Assembly: GCA_002354335.1 (NCBI GenBank)
Contig: DELI01000010.1
Span: 15,920 to 22,932, forward strand
DNA from: Sphingobacterium sp. UBA2700
GTDB taxonomy: Bacteria > Bacteroidota > Bacteroidia > Sphingobacteriales > Sphingobacteriaceae
Length of the DNA stretch: 7,013 bases
Reading direction: 5' to 3'
A program made the position numbers and the translations under genes. This document shows, piece by piece, positions 1 through 6,834 of the stretch. Positions within the stretch are counted from its first letter, which is position 1. Each line of letters opens with the position of its first letter. The notes below the pieces were generated by a model. That model was not told the origin of the DNA, searched no databases, and saw only the letters and a list, made by a program, of their open reading frames with translations.

Positions 1-28
1 CTAAATACTAAATACTAACTACTAAACA
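1..28 (+). repeat. Heptamer array A (CTAAnTA), before the first permease start
   Basis: Units CTAAATA (1-7), CTAAATA (8-14) and CTAACTA (15-21) are followed by a degenerate CTAAACA (22-28). The ATG at 30 follows after a single base. The array may extend left of the window, so its left boundary is unseen. Unlike the other forward copies it does not end in CTAT. It occupies the place where a ribosome binding site would normally be; no GG-rich Shine-Dalgarno is present. Function is not known from the sequence. Confidence 0.85.
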
Positions 29-29
29 A

Positions 30-2426
30 ATGTTAAAAATAGCCTTTCGCACGATACTAAAAACAAAGTCTTTGACTTTTGTGCAGATCTTCGGGTTCTC
101 TATCGCGATAGCAACAGCGACCATTCTGTTTTTAACGGCCATGTTCGAGCTATCCTTCGACAACTTCCACAAAGATATTGACCGAATTGGCCTGGTCTAC
201 ATGGAGACAAATACTGCCAATGGAACTAACTATAACACAAGTGTGGCTGCTCCTTTGGCTCCCTTAATGAAAAAGGAGCTTCCTGAGGTCGCAGAAGTTA
301 GCAGACTATACAATGGGAACATCTTATTGCGAGTTGCGGATAAGGAAGTCCGAAGCAACAATAAATATGTCGATCAACCCTTCCTTTCGATGTTCGATTT
401 CGAGTTGTTGTACGGAAATAAAACGGCTCTCGATCATCTCGATGGTTTGGTTATCGATGAAAATACCGCAACAGCTTTGTTCGGCAGCACCGACGTTCTT
501 GGTAAATCATTGGAATTTAATCAAACCGGCACTTGGGAAAACACTGTGGTCACTGCAGTGGTAAAATCTGTTCCGGCAAATTCCAGTATACAATTCAACA
601 GCTTAGCCCGCTTTGAGAAGTCGCCTCAATATCAAGAGCGGATGAATGAGTGGGGACACAAGGATCATTCCTTATTGGTGAAAGTTAAATCTTCCAAATT
701 GGATGAGCAGCATTTCGTAGACGCGTCTAGAGGATTTGCCCAAGCACATTATAGCGATGAAATCAGCAAACTAAAAAGAGATGGCGCAAAGCCTGATGCA
801 CACGGCGCCTATATCAATATACACTTGCTCCCGCTATCAGATCTGCACTTGACCGATGTTGCCTATGGATCGGTGGAAACTTCAACATTTCCCTGGATAC
901 TCCTGTTAATATCCGGACTCATCCTGTTTATCGCCGGATCCAACTTTGTCAATCTCTCCTTAGCAAACTCACTAAGCCGTATTAAGGAAATTGGCACTCG
1001 AAAAACTATCGGAGGAACTACCTTCCAACTTTTCAAACAGCTATGGGTAGAATCTTTTATTATTTGTGTTATCGGATTAGTGCTAGGAATCTTATTGGCA
1101 GCACTTATATTACCGGAGTACAATGCGACTCTGGGATACCACTTTAAAATTACGCAGCTCTTCGACCCATTAAACGTCGCTGTATTCCTTGCTGCATTTC
1201 TTGTATTAACGTTAATTACGGGCGGCTATCCTGCCCTCCGCATGGCGCGCGCCAATATTATCCAAAGTCTTAAAGGCACCGGAAAGATAAAATCAACTAC
1301 GATGCAAAACAGCTTGACGGTATTGCAGTTTTCCATCGCAATCATCCTTTGTATAGCGACCATTGTCATCAGCTTTCAGCTCCATTACCTCGCAAACAAG
1401 CCTTTGGGTTTCAACAAGAGTGAGGTAATCAGCATTCCTATCGGCAGAGGTATAGAGGGTCAACAAGCTTTAGAACGCATGCGGGTTGAACTTGCTGCAC
1501 AACCATGGGCAAAGAGCGTCAGCGGCTCGGATATCAACCTTGGACAAGGCCGAGATAACAGTACATCCACCAGTAGGTTCGGATTCGACCATGAAGGGAA
1601 AGAGATTGTCACGAATTTCCTCAGGGTAGATTATGATTATTTGAAGACCTTAGGTATTAAGCTAATTGCCGGCAGAGACTTTGACAAGAGCTTTGGAACT
1701 GACACAAACGCCGTGCTTATTAACAAAGAAATGGCATTAGCTGTTGGGGACGAAGATGCTATTTTAGGGAAACCACTAGGAATGGATGGTTCGCCGACCG
1801 TCATCGGCATTGTCGACAACTTCAACTTCCAGGACCTAAAACAACAAGTTGGACCTTTGACCATGTCTGTCAATCCAAATATATTTCCCCTGCAATATAT
1901 CTTTGTCAGGGTAGAGACGAATGATCTTGCCAAGACACTGGAAAATGTAGAATCCATCTGGAAAAAAGTAAATCCCCGCGCCAATATTGCCGCGAGTTAT
2001 CTCGACGAGAATACACAGAATCTCTATAAGAACGATCGCCGCTTTGGAAAAATAGTGATTACAGGAGCGTCCGTAGCTATTGTTATCTCTTGTCTAGGTT
2101 TATTCGCACTAACAGTGCTCCTGATCAACGGAAAGATCAAAGAGATTGGCATACGCAAAGTGCTCGGATCATCGATCAGCAATATCATCCTGTTGCTCTC
2201 CAAAAACTTTATCATACTGATCAGTATCGCCTTCCTCATCGCTGCACCAATCGCTTGGATTGCGATGAACAAATGGTTGCAAAGCTTTGCCTTCCGTATT
2301 GAAATCAAATGGTGGATGCCCGCCTTAGCAGGGCTAATCGCATTGGCTTTCGCCATGATTACCATCGCTTGGCAGACCTATAGAGCCGCCCGAGTTAACC
2401 CGGTGGATAGCTTGAGGGATGAATAG
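30..2426 (+). CDS. MacB/FtsX-type ABC transporter permease, 798 aa (first paralogue)
   Basis: An inner-membrane permease with no ATPase domain of its own, expected to work with the ATPase encoded at 5246-5911. Hydrophobic segments lie near residues 19-41, 285-309, 336-360, 382-406, 428-450, 675-697, 722-746 and 763-783. That is two copies of one TM, a large periplasmic MacB_PCD-like domain (about 42-284 and 451-670), then three TMs with an FtsX-like core. Each half carries a coupling motif: KEIGTRKTIGG (319-329) and KEIGIRKVLG (704-713). VDNFNF at 595-600 and the C-terminal NPVDSLRDE are shared with the second paralogue. MacB monomers have four TMs and dimerise, so this 8-TM chain may supply a whole membrane unit alone (inference). 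The ATG at 30 gives the family-typical start (MLKIAFRTIL, then TM1). Stop is TAG, inside an inverted repeat. Substrate unknown; export of a small molecule, peptide or lipid-linked cargo are all possible. Confidence 0.93.
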   Translation: MLKIAFRTILKTKSLTFVQIFGFSIAIATATILFLTAMFELSFDNFHKDIDRIGLVYMETNTANGTNYNTSVAAPLAPLMKKELPEVAEVSRLYNGNILLRVADKEVRSNNKYVDQPFLSMFDFELLYGNKTALDHLDGLVIDENTATALFGSTDVLGKSLEFNQTGTWENTVVTAVVKSVPANSSIQFNSLARFEKSPQYQERMNEWGHKDHSLLVKVKSSKLDEQHFVDASRGFAQAHYSDEISKLKRDGAKPDAHGAYINIHLLPLSDLHLTDVAYGSVETSTFPWILLLISGLILFIAGSNFVNLSLANSLSRIKEIGTRKTIGGTTFQLFKQLWVESFIICVIGLVLGILLAALILPEYNATLGYHFKITQLFDPLNVAVFLAAFLVLTLITGGYPALRMARANIIQSLKGTGKIKSTTMQNSLTVLQFSIAIILCIATIVISFQLHYLANKPLGFNKSEVISIPIGRGIEGQQALERMRVELAAQPWAKSVSGSDINLGQGRDNSTSTSRFGFDHEGKEIVTNFLRVDYDYLKTLGIKLIAGRDFDKSFGTDTNAVLINKEMALAVGDEDAILGKPLGMDGSPTVIGIVDNFNFQDLKQQVGPLTMSVNPNIFPLQYIFVRVETNDLAKTLENVESIWKKVNPRANIAASYLDENTQNLYKNDRRFGKIVITGASVAIVISCLGLFALTVLLINGKIKEIGIRKVLGSSISNIILLLSKNFIILISIAFLIAAPIAWIAMNKWLQSFAFRIEIKWWMPALAGLIALAFAMITIAWQTYRAARVNPVDSLRDE

Positions 2427-2444
2427 GTCTAGTAGTTAGACCTA
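2424..2444. repeat. Perfect 8-bp inverted repeat overlapping the stop of the first permease (short repeat copy F)
   Basis: TAGGTCTA (2424-2431), a five-base spacer GTAGT, and TAGACCTA (2437-2444) form a perfect dyad whose first three bases are the TAG stop codon. The part from TAGTAGT to AGACC matches the end of the heptamer family read in reverse (GGTCTAACTACTA on the other strand), so this looks like a minimal or shrunken copy. There is no T-run after it on either strand, so it is not a standard intrinsic terminator, although it could fold at the 3' end of the mRNA. Confidence 0.75.
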
Positions 2445-2662
2445 TGGCGTTTAAATGAGATAATATTGTTCGCTAGCGCACGCATAATGTTCATTACTGG
2501 ACACTTATACGTCATAGCGAATTATAACATACTGACCTATAGATTATTGAACAATTGGCAAAGCCATTGTTATCAAAAGCTTAACGGTTATTGTAAAACT
2601 TAGCATAGTTAAAAAAGAGAGAATGTTGGAAACCCAACAACAAAAATACGCATGGCGTTCTG
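2445..2662. other. Non-coding gap between the two permeases, with nested small dyads
   Basis: No credible gene was found here. The stretch has several inverted repeats: TTCGCTA (2469-2475) with TAGCGAA (2515-2521), and inside it TAATG/CATTA (2485-2496); AACAATTGGC (2550-2559) with GCCATTGTT (2563-2571), which pairs with one bulge; and TGTTGG/CCAACA (2624-2639) around a four-base AAAC loop. None is followed by a T-tract. No clear Bacteroidota promoter (TTTG, about 20 bases, TAnnTTTG) was found; TAATATTG at 2461-2468 is one base off the -7 box but lacks a matching -33 element. Confidence 0.5.
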
Positions 2663-2697
2663 GGTCTAAATACTAACTACTAAGTACTAAATACTAT
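2663..2697 (+). repeat. Heptamer array B (CTAAnTA), before the second permease start
   Basis: The left boundary is GGTCT (2663-2667). The units are CTAAATA, CTAACTA, CTAAGTA and CTAAATA (2666-2693), then a truncated CTAT (2694-2697). The ATG at 2702 follows after four bases. The variable fifth base runs A, C, G, A. Boundaries are the same as in arrays C and E. No Shine-Dalgarno sequence lies between array and start. Confidence 0.9.
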
Positions 2698-2701
2698 CAA
2701 T

Positions 2702-5086
2702 ATGTATCTAAAAACAGCATTCCGAAACATCAGGAAGAACAGAGGTTTTTCGTTGATCAACATCCTTGGATTTAGCTTAGGCATAACATGCTTCTTATTA
2801 TTAGCAGGGTATATCTATCATGAGGCTAACTACGACAGGTTCTTGGGAAACTCTGAGCGGATAGCCTTGGTGAGTGCGGCCTTTAAATCGGGGGAAAGCG
2901 ATGAGTTTCAACAAAGCAGCGTCACTCCTACAGCCGTTGCGCCATTATTGATACGTGAGTTTCCGGAGGTAGAAAAGGCTGTACGGGCATACCAATATAA
3001 TGATGCAGCATTGATTAGAAAAGGAAATGACTGGGTGAAGGAAAGCAAGCTGAAGTTTGTCGATCGCGAATTCCTAGAGGTATTCGATTATCCAATCATC
3101 GCTGGAGACGCTCATAACGCGCTCGCTAACCCGAATACTATTGTTCTAACAAAGGATCTTGCCCTCAAATATTTCCAGGAAGCAGATCCCATTGGCAAAA
3201 CGCTGCGTATTGATGATACCGATCGTATCGTAACAGCAGTGATTGACAACCCTCCCACCTACTCGGAAATCCAATTCTCTGCACTTTTATCAAATGTAGG
3301 ATTAGAACGCTATAAAGAAGAAAACTGGGGATCGGCAAATGATATGACATTTATGCTATTGAAAGATCCTAGTCAACTTGGCGCTTTAGAAAAGAAATTC
3401 AACACCCGCATTGAAGAAATGTTCAAAGATGCTTTTGCAAACGGCTATACAATCAAAATGAGCATGGAAAGTCTACCGAGGCTACATCTGCATTCCAAGG
3501 CTGCGGGTTCCGGACAGATAGTCTACATCTACGTATTCGCCTGTCTTGCCCTCGCCCTATTGCTGATCTCGTGCATCAACTTCATGAACCTTTCGCTTGC
3601 ACAAGCAGCTGAACGAGCTAAAGAAATTGGAGTTAAAAAAGTATTAGGTGCGCGTAAAGACACAATCTTCAAACAGTTCCTATTTGAAGGAAGTTTAATG
3701 GTATTTATCAGTCTATTGATTGGTTTTGTACTTGCCTATTTCTTATTCCCATTTTTCGCTAAATACCTAGGCTCCGAAATGCAGCTGAAAGTATGGAAGG
3801 AACCCCTATTCTTTGTCGCAATCATTATTTTCTTCATCACGCTATCGCTATTAGCGAGCGGCTGGCCAGCATGGTTGATCGCCCAATACAGACCGATAAA
3901 AGTCCTGAAAGCAAAACTATCAACGCCGTCATCCAAATTCAACATCGGAAATATTTTGATAACCGTTCAATACACTGTTTCTATCTTTTTAGTAATCTGT
4001 ACTTTCTTCGCCTATAAACAGATGCAGTTCCTGCAAAACACCAACACCGGTTTGAACAGAGACCGCATTGTTGTGTTAGACGGAGACGTATGGAGCCAGC
4101 AAGAAAGAGAAACATTGAAGACGATGTTGCTCGGAAAGAATACCATAAAATCGGTATCGGCGTCCTACGACTCCCCAGTGAATATTCAGGGTGGATATAC
4201 CATTACCGAAGCCGAAGGAAAAGCCGCTGATTTCTCACTGAGTATCACCGCCATTCCCATTGAAAAGGACTTCTTATCGGTATTCGAGATACCGGTGTTA
4301 GCAGGAGAAACTTTAACAGATGCCGATATATTGAAAGCGAGGGATACATCCGACAATCGCTCGGTAGCCTTTGTAATCAATAAGCTTGCAGCACAGAACC
4401 TAGGCTGGACGCCAGAACAGGCAATCGGAAAAAGACTAGTCCTCAACGGTCGCAAGGGAAATATCAAAACAGTGGTCGACAACTTCAACTTCGCATCACT
4501 ACGCGATGAGGTAAAGCCTGTCGTATTATTCCCCGAATACAACTATTTTGGAAATATATTCGTAAAAATACAGGATCAAGCCGATACCAAACAAGCCTTA
4601 GCAGATATGGAAGCAGTTTGGAAATCAATGAAACCTAATAGCACGTTCGAGTCCCATTTCTTAGACGATGATTATGCTAAATTATATCAGCAGGAGCAGC
4701 AAACTACGAAGATCATGCAGCTCTTCGCCATCATCACCATCAGCATTGCCTGTATCGGCTTGTTCGCATTATCAGCCTATGCAACACAGAAACGTGTGAA
4801 AGAGATCGGTATCCGCAAGGTTCTGGGAGCCTCCATTGGTAAAATTGTCGGCATGCTGACCAGCGATTTTATCGGCTTAATCTGCATTGCGTTTCTATTG
4901 GCCGTACCTTTAGGGTTTCTAGCTATGAATAAATGGTTAGGAAACTTCGCTTATCATACCAATATGGATTGGTGGGTATTCCTTTTAGCCGGTATCATGA
5001 CGCTGTTGGTATCCTTTCTGACGATAGGATCCCACGCGATAAAAGCCGCAAAAGCAAACCCGGTAGACAGTTTGAGAGATGAATAA
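2702..5086 (+). CDS. MacB/FtsX-type ABC transporter permease, 794 aa (second paralogue)
   Basis: Same architecture as the upstream permease and clearly a paralogue, but diverged over most of its length. Hydrophobic segments are near residues 17-38, 272-296, 326-350, 367-390, 415-437, 670-693, 720-744 and 757-778, with periplasmic MacB_PCD-like regions at about 39-271 and 438-669. Coupling motifs are KEIGVKKVLGAR (307-318) and KEIGIRKVLGAS (700-711). VDNFNF (592-597) and the tail NPVDSLRDE match the first permease. The ATG at 2702 is chosen because it gives the characteristic opening (MYLKTAFRNIRKNRGFSLIN) and directly follows the repeat array. It ends in tandem stops TAATAA. The 275-bp gap to the first permease makes transcription from a separate promoter possible. 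It probably shares the downstream ATPase. Substrate is unknown. Confidence 0.93.
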   Translation: MYLKTAFRNIRKNRGFSLINILGFSLGITCFLLLAGYIYHEANYDRFLGNSERIALVSAAFKSGESDEFQQSSVTPTAVAPLLIREFPEVEKAVRAYQYNDAALIRKGNDWVKESKLKFVDREFLEVFDYPIIAGDAHNALANPNTIVLTKDLALKYFQEADPIGKTLRIDDTDRIVTAVIDNPPTYSEIQFSALLSNVGLERYKEENWGSANDMTFMLLKDPSQLGALEKKFNTRIEEMFKDAFANGYTIKMSMESLPRLHLHSKAAGSGQIVYIYVFACLALALLLISCINFMNLSLAQAAERAKEIGVKKVLGARKDTIFKQFLFEGSLMVFISLLIGFVLAYFLFPFFAKYLGSEMQLKVWKEPLFFVAIIIFFITLSLLASGWPAWLIAQYRPIKVLKAKLSTPSSKFNIGNILITVQYTVSIFLVICTFFAYKQMQFLQNTNTGLNRDRIVVLDGDVWSQQERETLKTMLLGKNTIKSVSASYDSPVNIQGGYTITEAEGKAADFSLSITAIPIEKDFLSVFEIPVLAGETLTDADILKARDTSDNRSVAFVINKLAAQNLGWTPEQAIGKRLVLNGRKGNIKTVVDNFNFASLRDEVKPVVLFPEYNYFGNIFVKIQDQADTKQALADMEAVWKSMKPNSTFESHFLDDDYAKLYQQEQQTTKIMQLFAIITISIACIGLFALSAYATQKRVKEIGIRKVLGASIGKIVGMLTSDFIGLICIAFLLAVPLGFLAMNKWLGNFAYHTNMDWWVFLLAGIMTLLVSFLTIGSHAIKAAKANPVDSLRDE

Positions 5087-5089
5087 TAA

Positions 5090-5125
5090 TTTAGACTTTA
5101 GATCTAAGACATAAGACATTAGAGC
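5090..5125. repeat. Second heptamer family (TTTAGAn / TAAGACA), head to head
   Basis: Just after the stop of the second permease the sequence reads TTTAGAC (5090-5096), TTTAGAT (5097-5103), C, TAAGACA (5105-5111), TAAGACA (5112-5118), TTAGAGC (5119-5125). The junction contains a 10-bp palindrome TTAGATCTAA (5098-5107), so the two left units and the right units face each other. The period is seven, as in the CTAAnTA arrays, but the consensus differs. Degenerate; could be a decayed relative. Confidence 0.55.
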
Positions 5126-5207
5126 AAAGTGGAAGAGCAAGTATCAAATGTCCGAAATTGGACTGAGACTGTTGGAAACAGGATAAATAAAAAAACTAAC
5201 AAACATA

Positions 5208-5242
5208 GGTCTAACTACTAAGTACTAAATACTAACTACTAT
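5208..5242 (+). repeat. Heptamer array C (CTAAnTA), before the ATPase start
   Basis: The left boundary is GGTCT (5208-5212). The units are CTAACTA, CTAAGTA, CTAAATA and CTAACTA (5211-5238), then CTAT (5239-5242). The ATG at 5246 follows after three bases. The same number of units as array B, with the variable base order C, G, A, C instead of A, C, G, A. No Shine-Dalgarno sequence is present. Confidence 0.9.
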
Positions 5243-5245
5243 AAA

Positions 5246-5911
5246 ATGATTCGTCTAGAAAACATATTCAAATGGTATTCCTTAGGGAATACAAAATCCT
5301 TTGTCCTCAAAGACATCAATTTAGAAATCGAGGAGGGCGACTTTATCTCCATTATGGGGCCTTCAGGATCGGGGAAATCGACGCTTTTAAATGTGATTGG
5401 CATGCTTGACGAACCTGATGAAGGTAAATACTACTTCATGGGTGAAGATGTTTTGGCAATGAAAACTAAGAAGCGTAGTCAGCTATTTCAATCGCATATA
5501 GGCTATGTATTCCAGTCCTACCATCTGATCGATGAACTGACTGTCTATGAAAACATTGAAACCCCGCTGATCTATAAAAACATGTCCTCTTCGGAACGCA
5601 AAGCCGTAGTAAGCGACATGTTGGATCGCTTCAACATCGTTGGCAAGAAAGACTTGTTTCCAGCGCAGCTATCTGGCGGACAGCAACAGATTGTAGGGAT
5701 TGCACGTGCCTTAGCAGGATCACCAAAGTTGCTTTTGGCGGATGAGCCTACAGGGAATCTAAACTCCAAACAAGGCGAAGAGATTATGGAACTGTTCAAA
5801 CAATTGAACGACGAAGGTGTGACGATAATTCAGGTGACACATTCGGAGAAAAATGCCGAATATGGCAAAAGAATAATCGACCTGCTCGATGGACAAATCG
5901 TAAAGCGTTAA
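5246..5911 (+). CDS. ABC transporter ATP-binding protein, LolD/MacB family, 221 aa
   Basis: Cytoplasmic ATPase that should power the FtsX/MacB-type permeases encoded just upstream. It is full length for a stand-alone LolD-type subunit. Visible motifs: Walker A GPSGSGKST (38-46), Q-loop Gln90 (YVFQSYHL), signature LSGGQQQ (142-148), Walker B LLLADEPTG (162-170) with catalytic Glu167, and H-loop His199 (VTHSE). Two places differ from the usual text: the residues after the signature are IVGIARA rather than RVAIARA, and the D-loop reads GNLNSK with Asn173 where Asp is usual. Neither should abolish activity, and similar variants are, to my knowledge, found in Bacteroidota relatives. The ATG at 5246 gives MIRLENIFKWY, the normal start of the first beta strand. 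A 159-bp gap separates it from the permease. It could instead serve permeases elsewhere in the genome. Confidence 0.95.
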   Translation: MIRLENIFKWYSLGNTKSFVLKDINLEIEEGDFISIMGPSGSGKSTLLNVIGMLDEPDEGKYYFMGEDVLAMKTKKRSQLFQSHIGYVFQSYHLIDELTVYENIETPLIYKNMSSSERKAVVSDMLDRFNIVGKKDLFPAQLSGGQQQIVGIARALAGSPKLLLADEPTGNLNSKQGEEIMELFKQLNDEGVTIIQVTHSEKNAEYGKRIIDLLDGQIVKR

Positions 5912-5952
5912 CCCATTCTTGTATATATGTCTTTATTTCCTTAAATTTAATT

Positions 5953-6795
5953 GTGAATGAAAAGGAAATAAAGGCACTTATATCCTTATTGGATGACCCG
6001 GATAAAGGAATCTTTCAGGAAATTGAACATAAACTCATCACCTGTGGACCGGAAGTAATTCCTTTATTGGAAAGCTCGTGGGAATCCTCGTTCGACCCGC
6101 TCTCGCAAAGCCGAATCGAAAATATCATCCATAAGATCCAATTCGATCAGGTTAAGAACGATTTACAGCTCTGGAAATTAAATAATCAAGAAGATCTTTT
6201 AGAAGGCCTACTGATCATTAACCGCTATCAATACCCCAACCTCAACGAAGATCAGGTTTACTATCAGCTGGCAGAACTACGCCGCAACGCTTGGTATCAC
6301 TTGATGTACGACATGAGTCCATTGGAACAGGTGAAGCTCCTAAATAATATCATCTTCCGCGAATTCGGACTGTCGGGCAATACGTCCAATTATCACGATC
6401 CCCAGAATTCCTTTATCCACAAGGTACTAGAAACAAAAAAGGGCAATCCAATTAGCATAGCTTGTATCTATGCGCTTGTAGCCCAAAAATTAGATATCCC
6501 AATTTACGGAGTAAACCTGCCAAAGCATTTTGTTCTCGCGTTCATGGATAGCCAAGACAACGATAAGGTTGCCTTTTATATCAATGTATTTAACCGCGGA
6601 CAAATTATGCGCGAGGAAGATATATTCGCCTTCCTAAGACAGCTCAATCTTCCCCTATCCGAAGAATACACCCTCCCCTGCGATAACCTCGCTATCGTTA
6701 AGCGCGTGCTACGGAACCTCGTCGCTGCATACGAACATATCGATAATGCCGAAAAACGCATGGACATCGAACTGCTGCTGGGATTGCTTGACTAG
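5953..6795 (+). CDS. SirB1-like transglutaminase-fold protein, 280 aa, GTG start
   Basis: Cytoplasmic protein with no signal peptide or membrane segment. Residues 1-64 are helical and HEAT-like (LLDDPD, GPEVIPLLESSW). A SirB1/transglutaminase-like core spans about 75-235, with GNPISIACIYALVAQKL (164-180), NLPKHFVLAF (188-197) and FYINVFNRGQIM (208-219). The C-terminus (238-280) is helical. By hand alignment with active transglutaminases the nucleophile position falls on Pro166; the nearest Cys is 171, His192 is kept, and the usual Asp appears as Asn211. It may therefore be non-catalytic. The molecular role of SirB1 proteins is not settled. The start is GTG: there is no in-frame ATG before residue 118, the N-terminal motif begins at once, and the ATG at 5957 is out of frame. 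The gene lies 41 bp after the ATPase, so co-transcription is plausible. Its TAG stop is the first triplet of repeat array D. Confidence 0.88.
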   Translation: MNEKEIKALISLLDDPDKGIFQEIEHKLITCGPEVIPLLESSWESSFDPLSQSRIENIIHKIQFDQVKNDLQLWKLNNQEDLLEGLLIINRYQYPNLNEDQVYYQLAELRRNAWYHLMYDMSPLEQVKLLNNIIFREFGLSGNTSNYHDPQNSFIHKVLETKKGNPISIACIYALVAQKLDIPIYGVNLPKHFVLAFMDSQDNDKVAFYINVFNRGQIMREEDIFAFLRQLNLPLSEEYTLPCDNLAIVKRVLRNLVAAYEHIDNAEKRMDIELLLGLLD

Positions 6796-6834
6796 TACTT
6801 AGTACTTAGTAGTTAGTAGTTAGTAGTTAGTATT
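6793..6834 (-). repeat. Heptamer array D, reverse orientation, starting at the SirB1-like stop codon
   Basis: Units on the + strand are TAGTACT (two), TAGTAGT (three) and TAGTATT, from 6793 to 6834. Read on the - strand this is the CTAAnTA family. It is the longest copy in the window. The first TAG (6793-6795) is the stop codon of the SirB1-like gene. The distal boundary AAGACG (6835-6840) is a degenerate form of the AGACC that ends other reversed copies. Confidence 0.88.

Noticed and set aside
863..1123. Minus-strand open frame of 86 codons inside the first permease
   Set aside because: It lies wholly within a clear permease frame, has no domain-like features, and looks like a shadow of the opposite strand. 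The same applies to the other open frames inside the four genes.
2624..2639. Hairpin TGTTGG-AAAC-CCAACA as a terminator
   Set aside because: It is followed by AACAAAAATACG on the + strand, with no T-tract, and the stem is only six pairs.
1812..4492. Identical 18-base word in both permeases (1812-1829 and 4475-4492)
   Set aside because: It encodes the conserved VDNFNF motif in both paralogues and is explained by shared ancestry and codon choice, not by a DNA element.
5150..5163. Small dyad GTCC/GGAC in the gap before the ATPase
   Set aside because: Only four pairs with a six-base loop; expected by chance.
5918..5949. Possible Bacteroidota promoter CTTG, 20 bases, TAAATTTA before the SirB1-like gene
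   Set aside because: Both boxes are one base off consensus and the predicted transcript start would fall at or past the GTG codon, giving a leaderless or truncated message. Co-transcription with the ATPase is simpler.
5957..5971. ATG with four codons and TAA overlapping the GTG start of the SirB1-like gene
   Set aside because: It could be a tiny overlapping leader, but at four codons and out of frame it is most likely chance; it only served to show that this ATG is not the gene's start.
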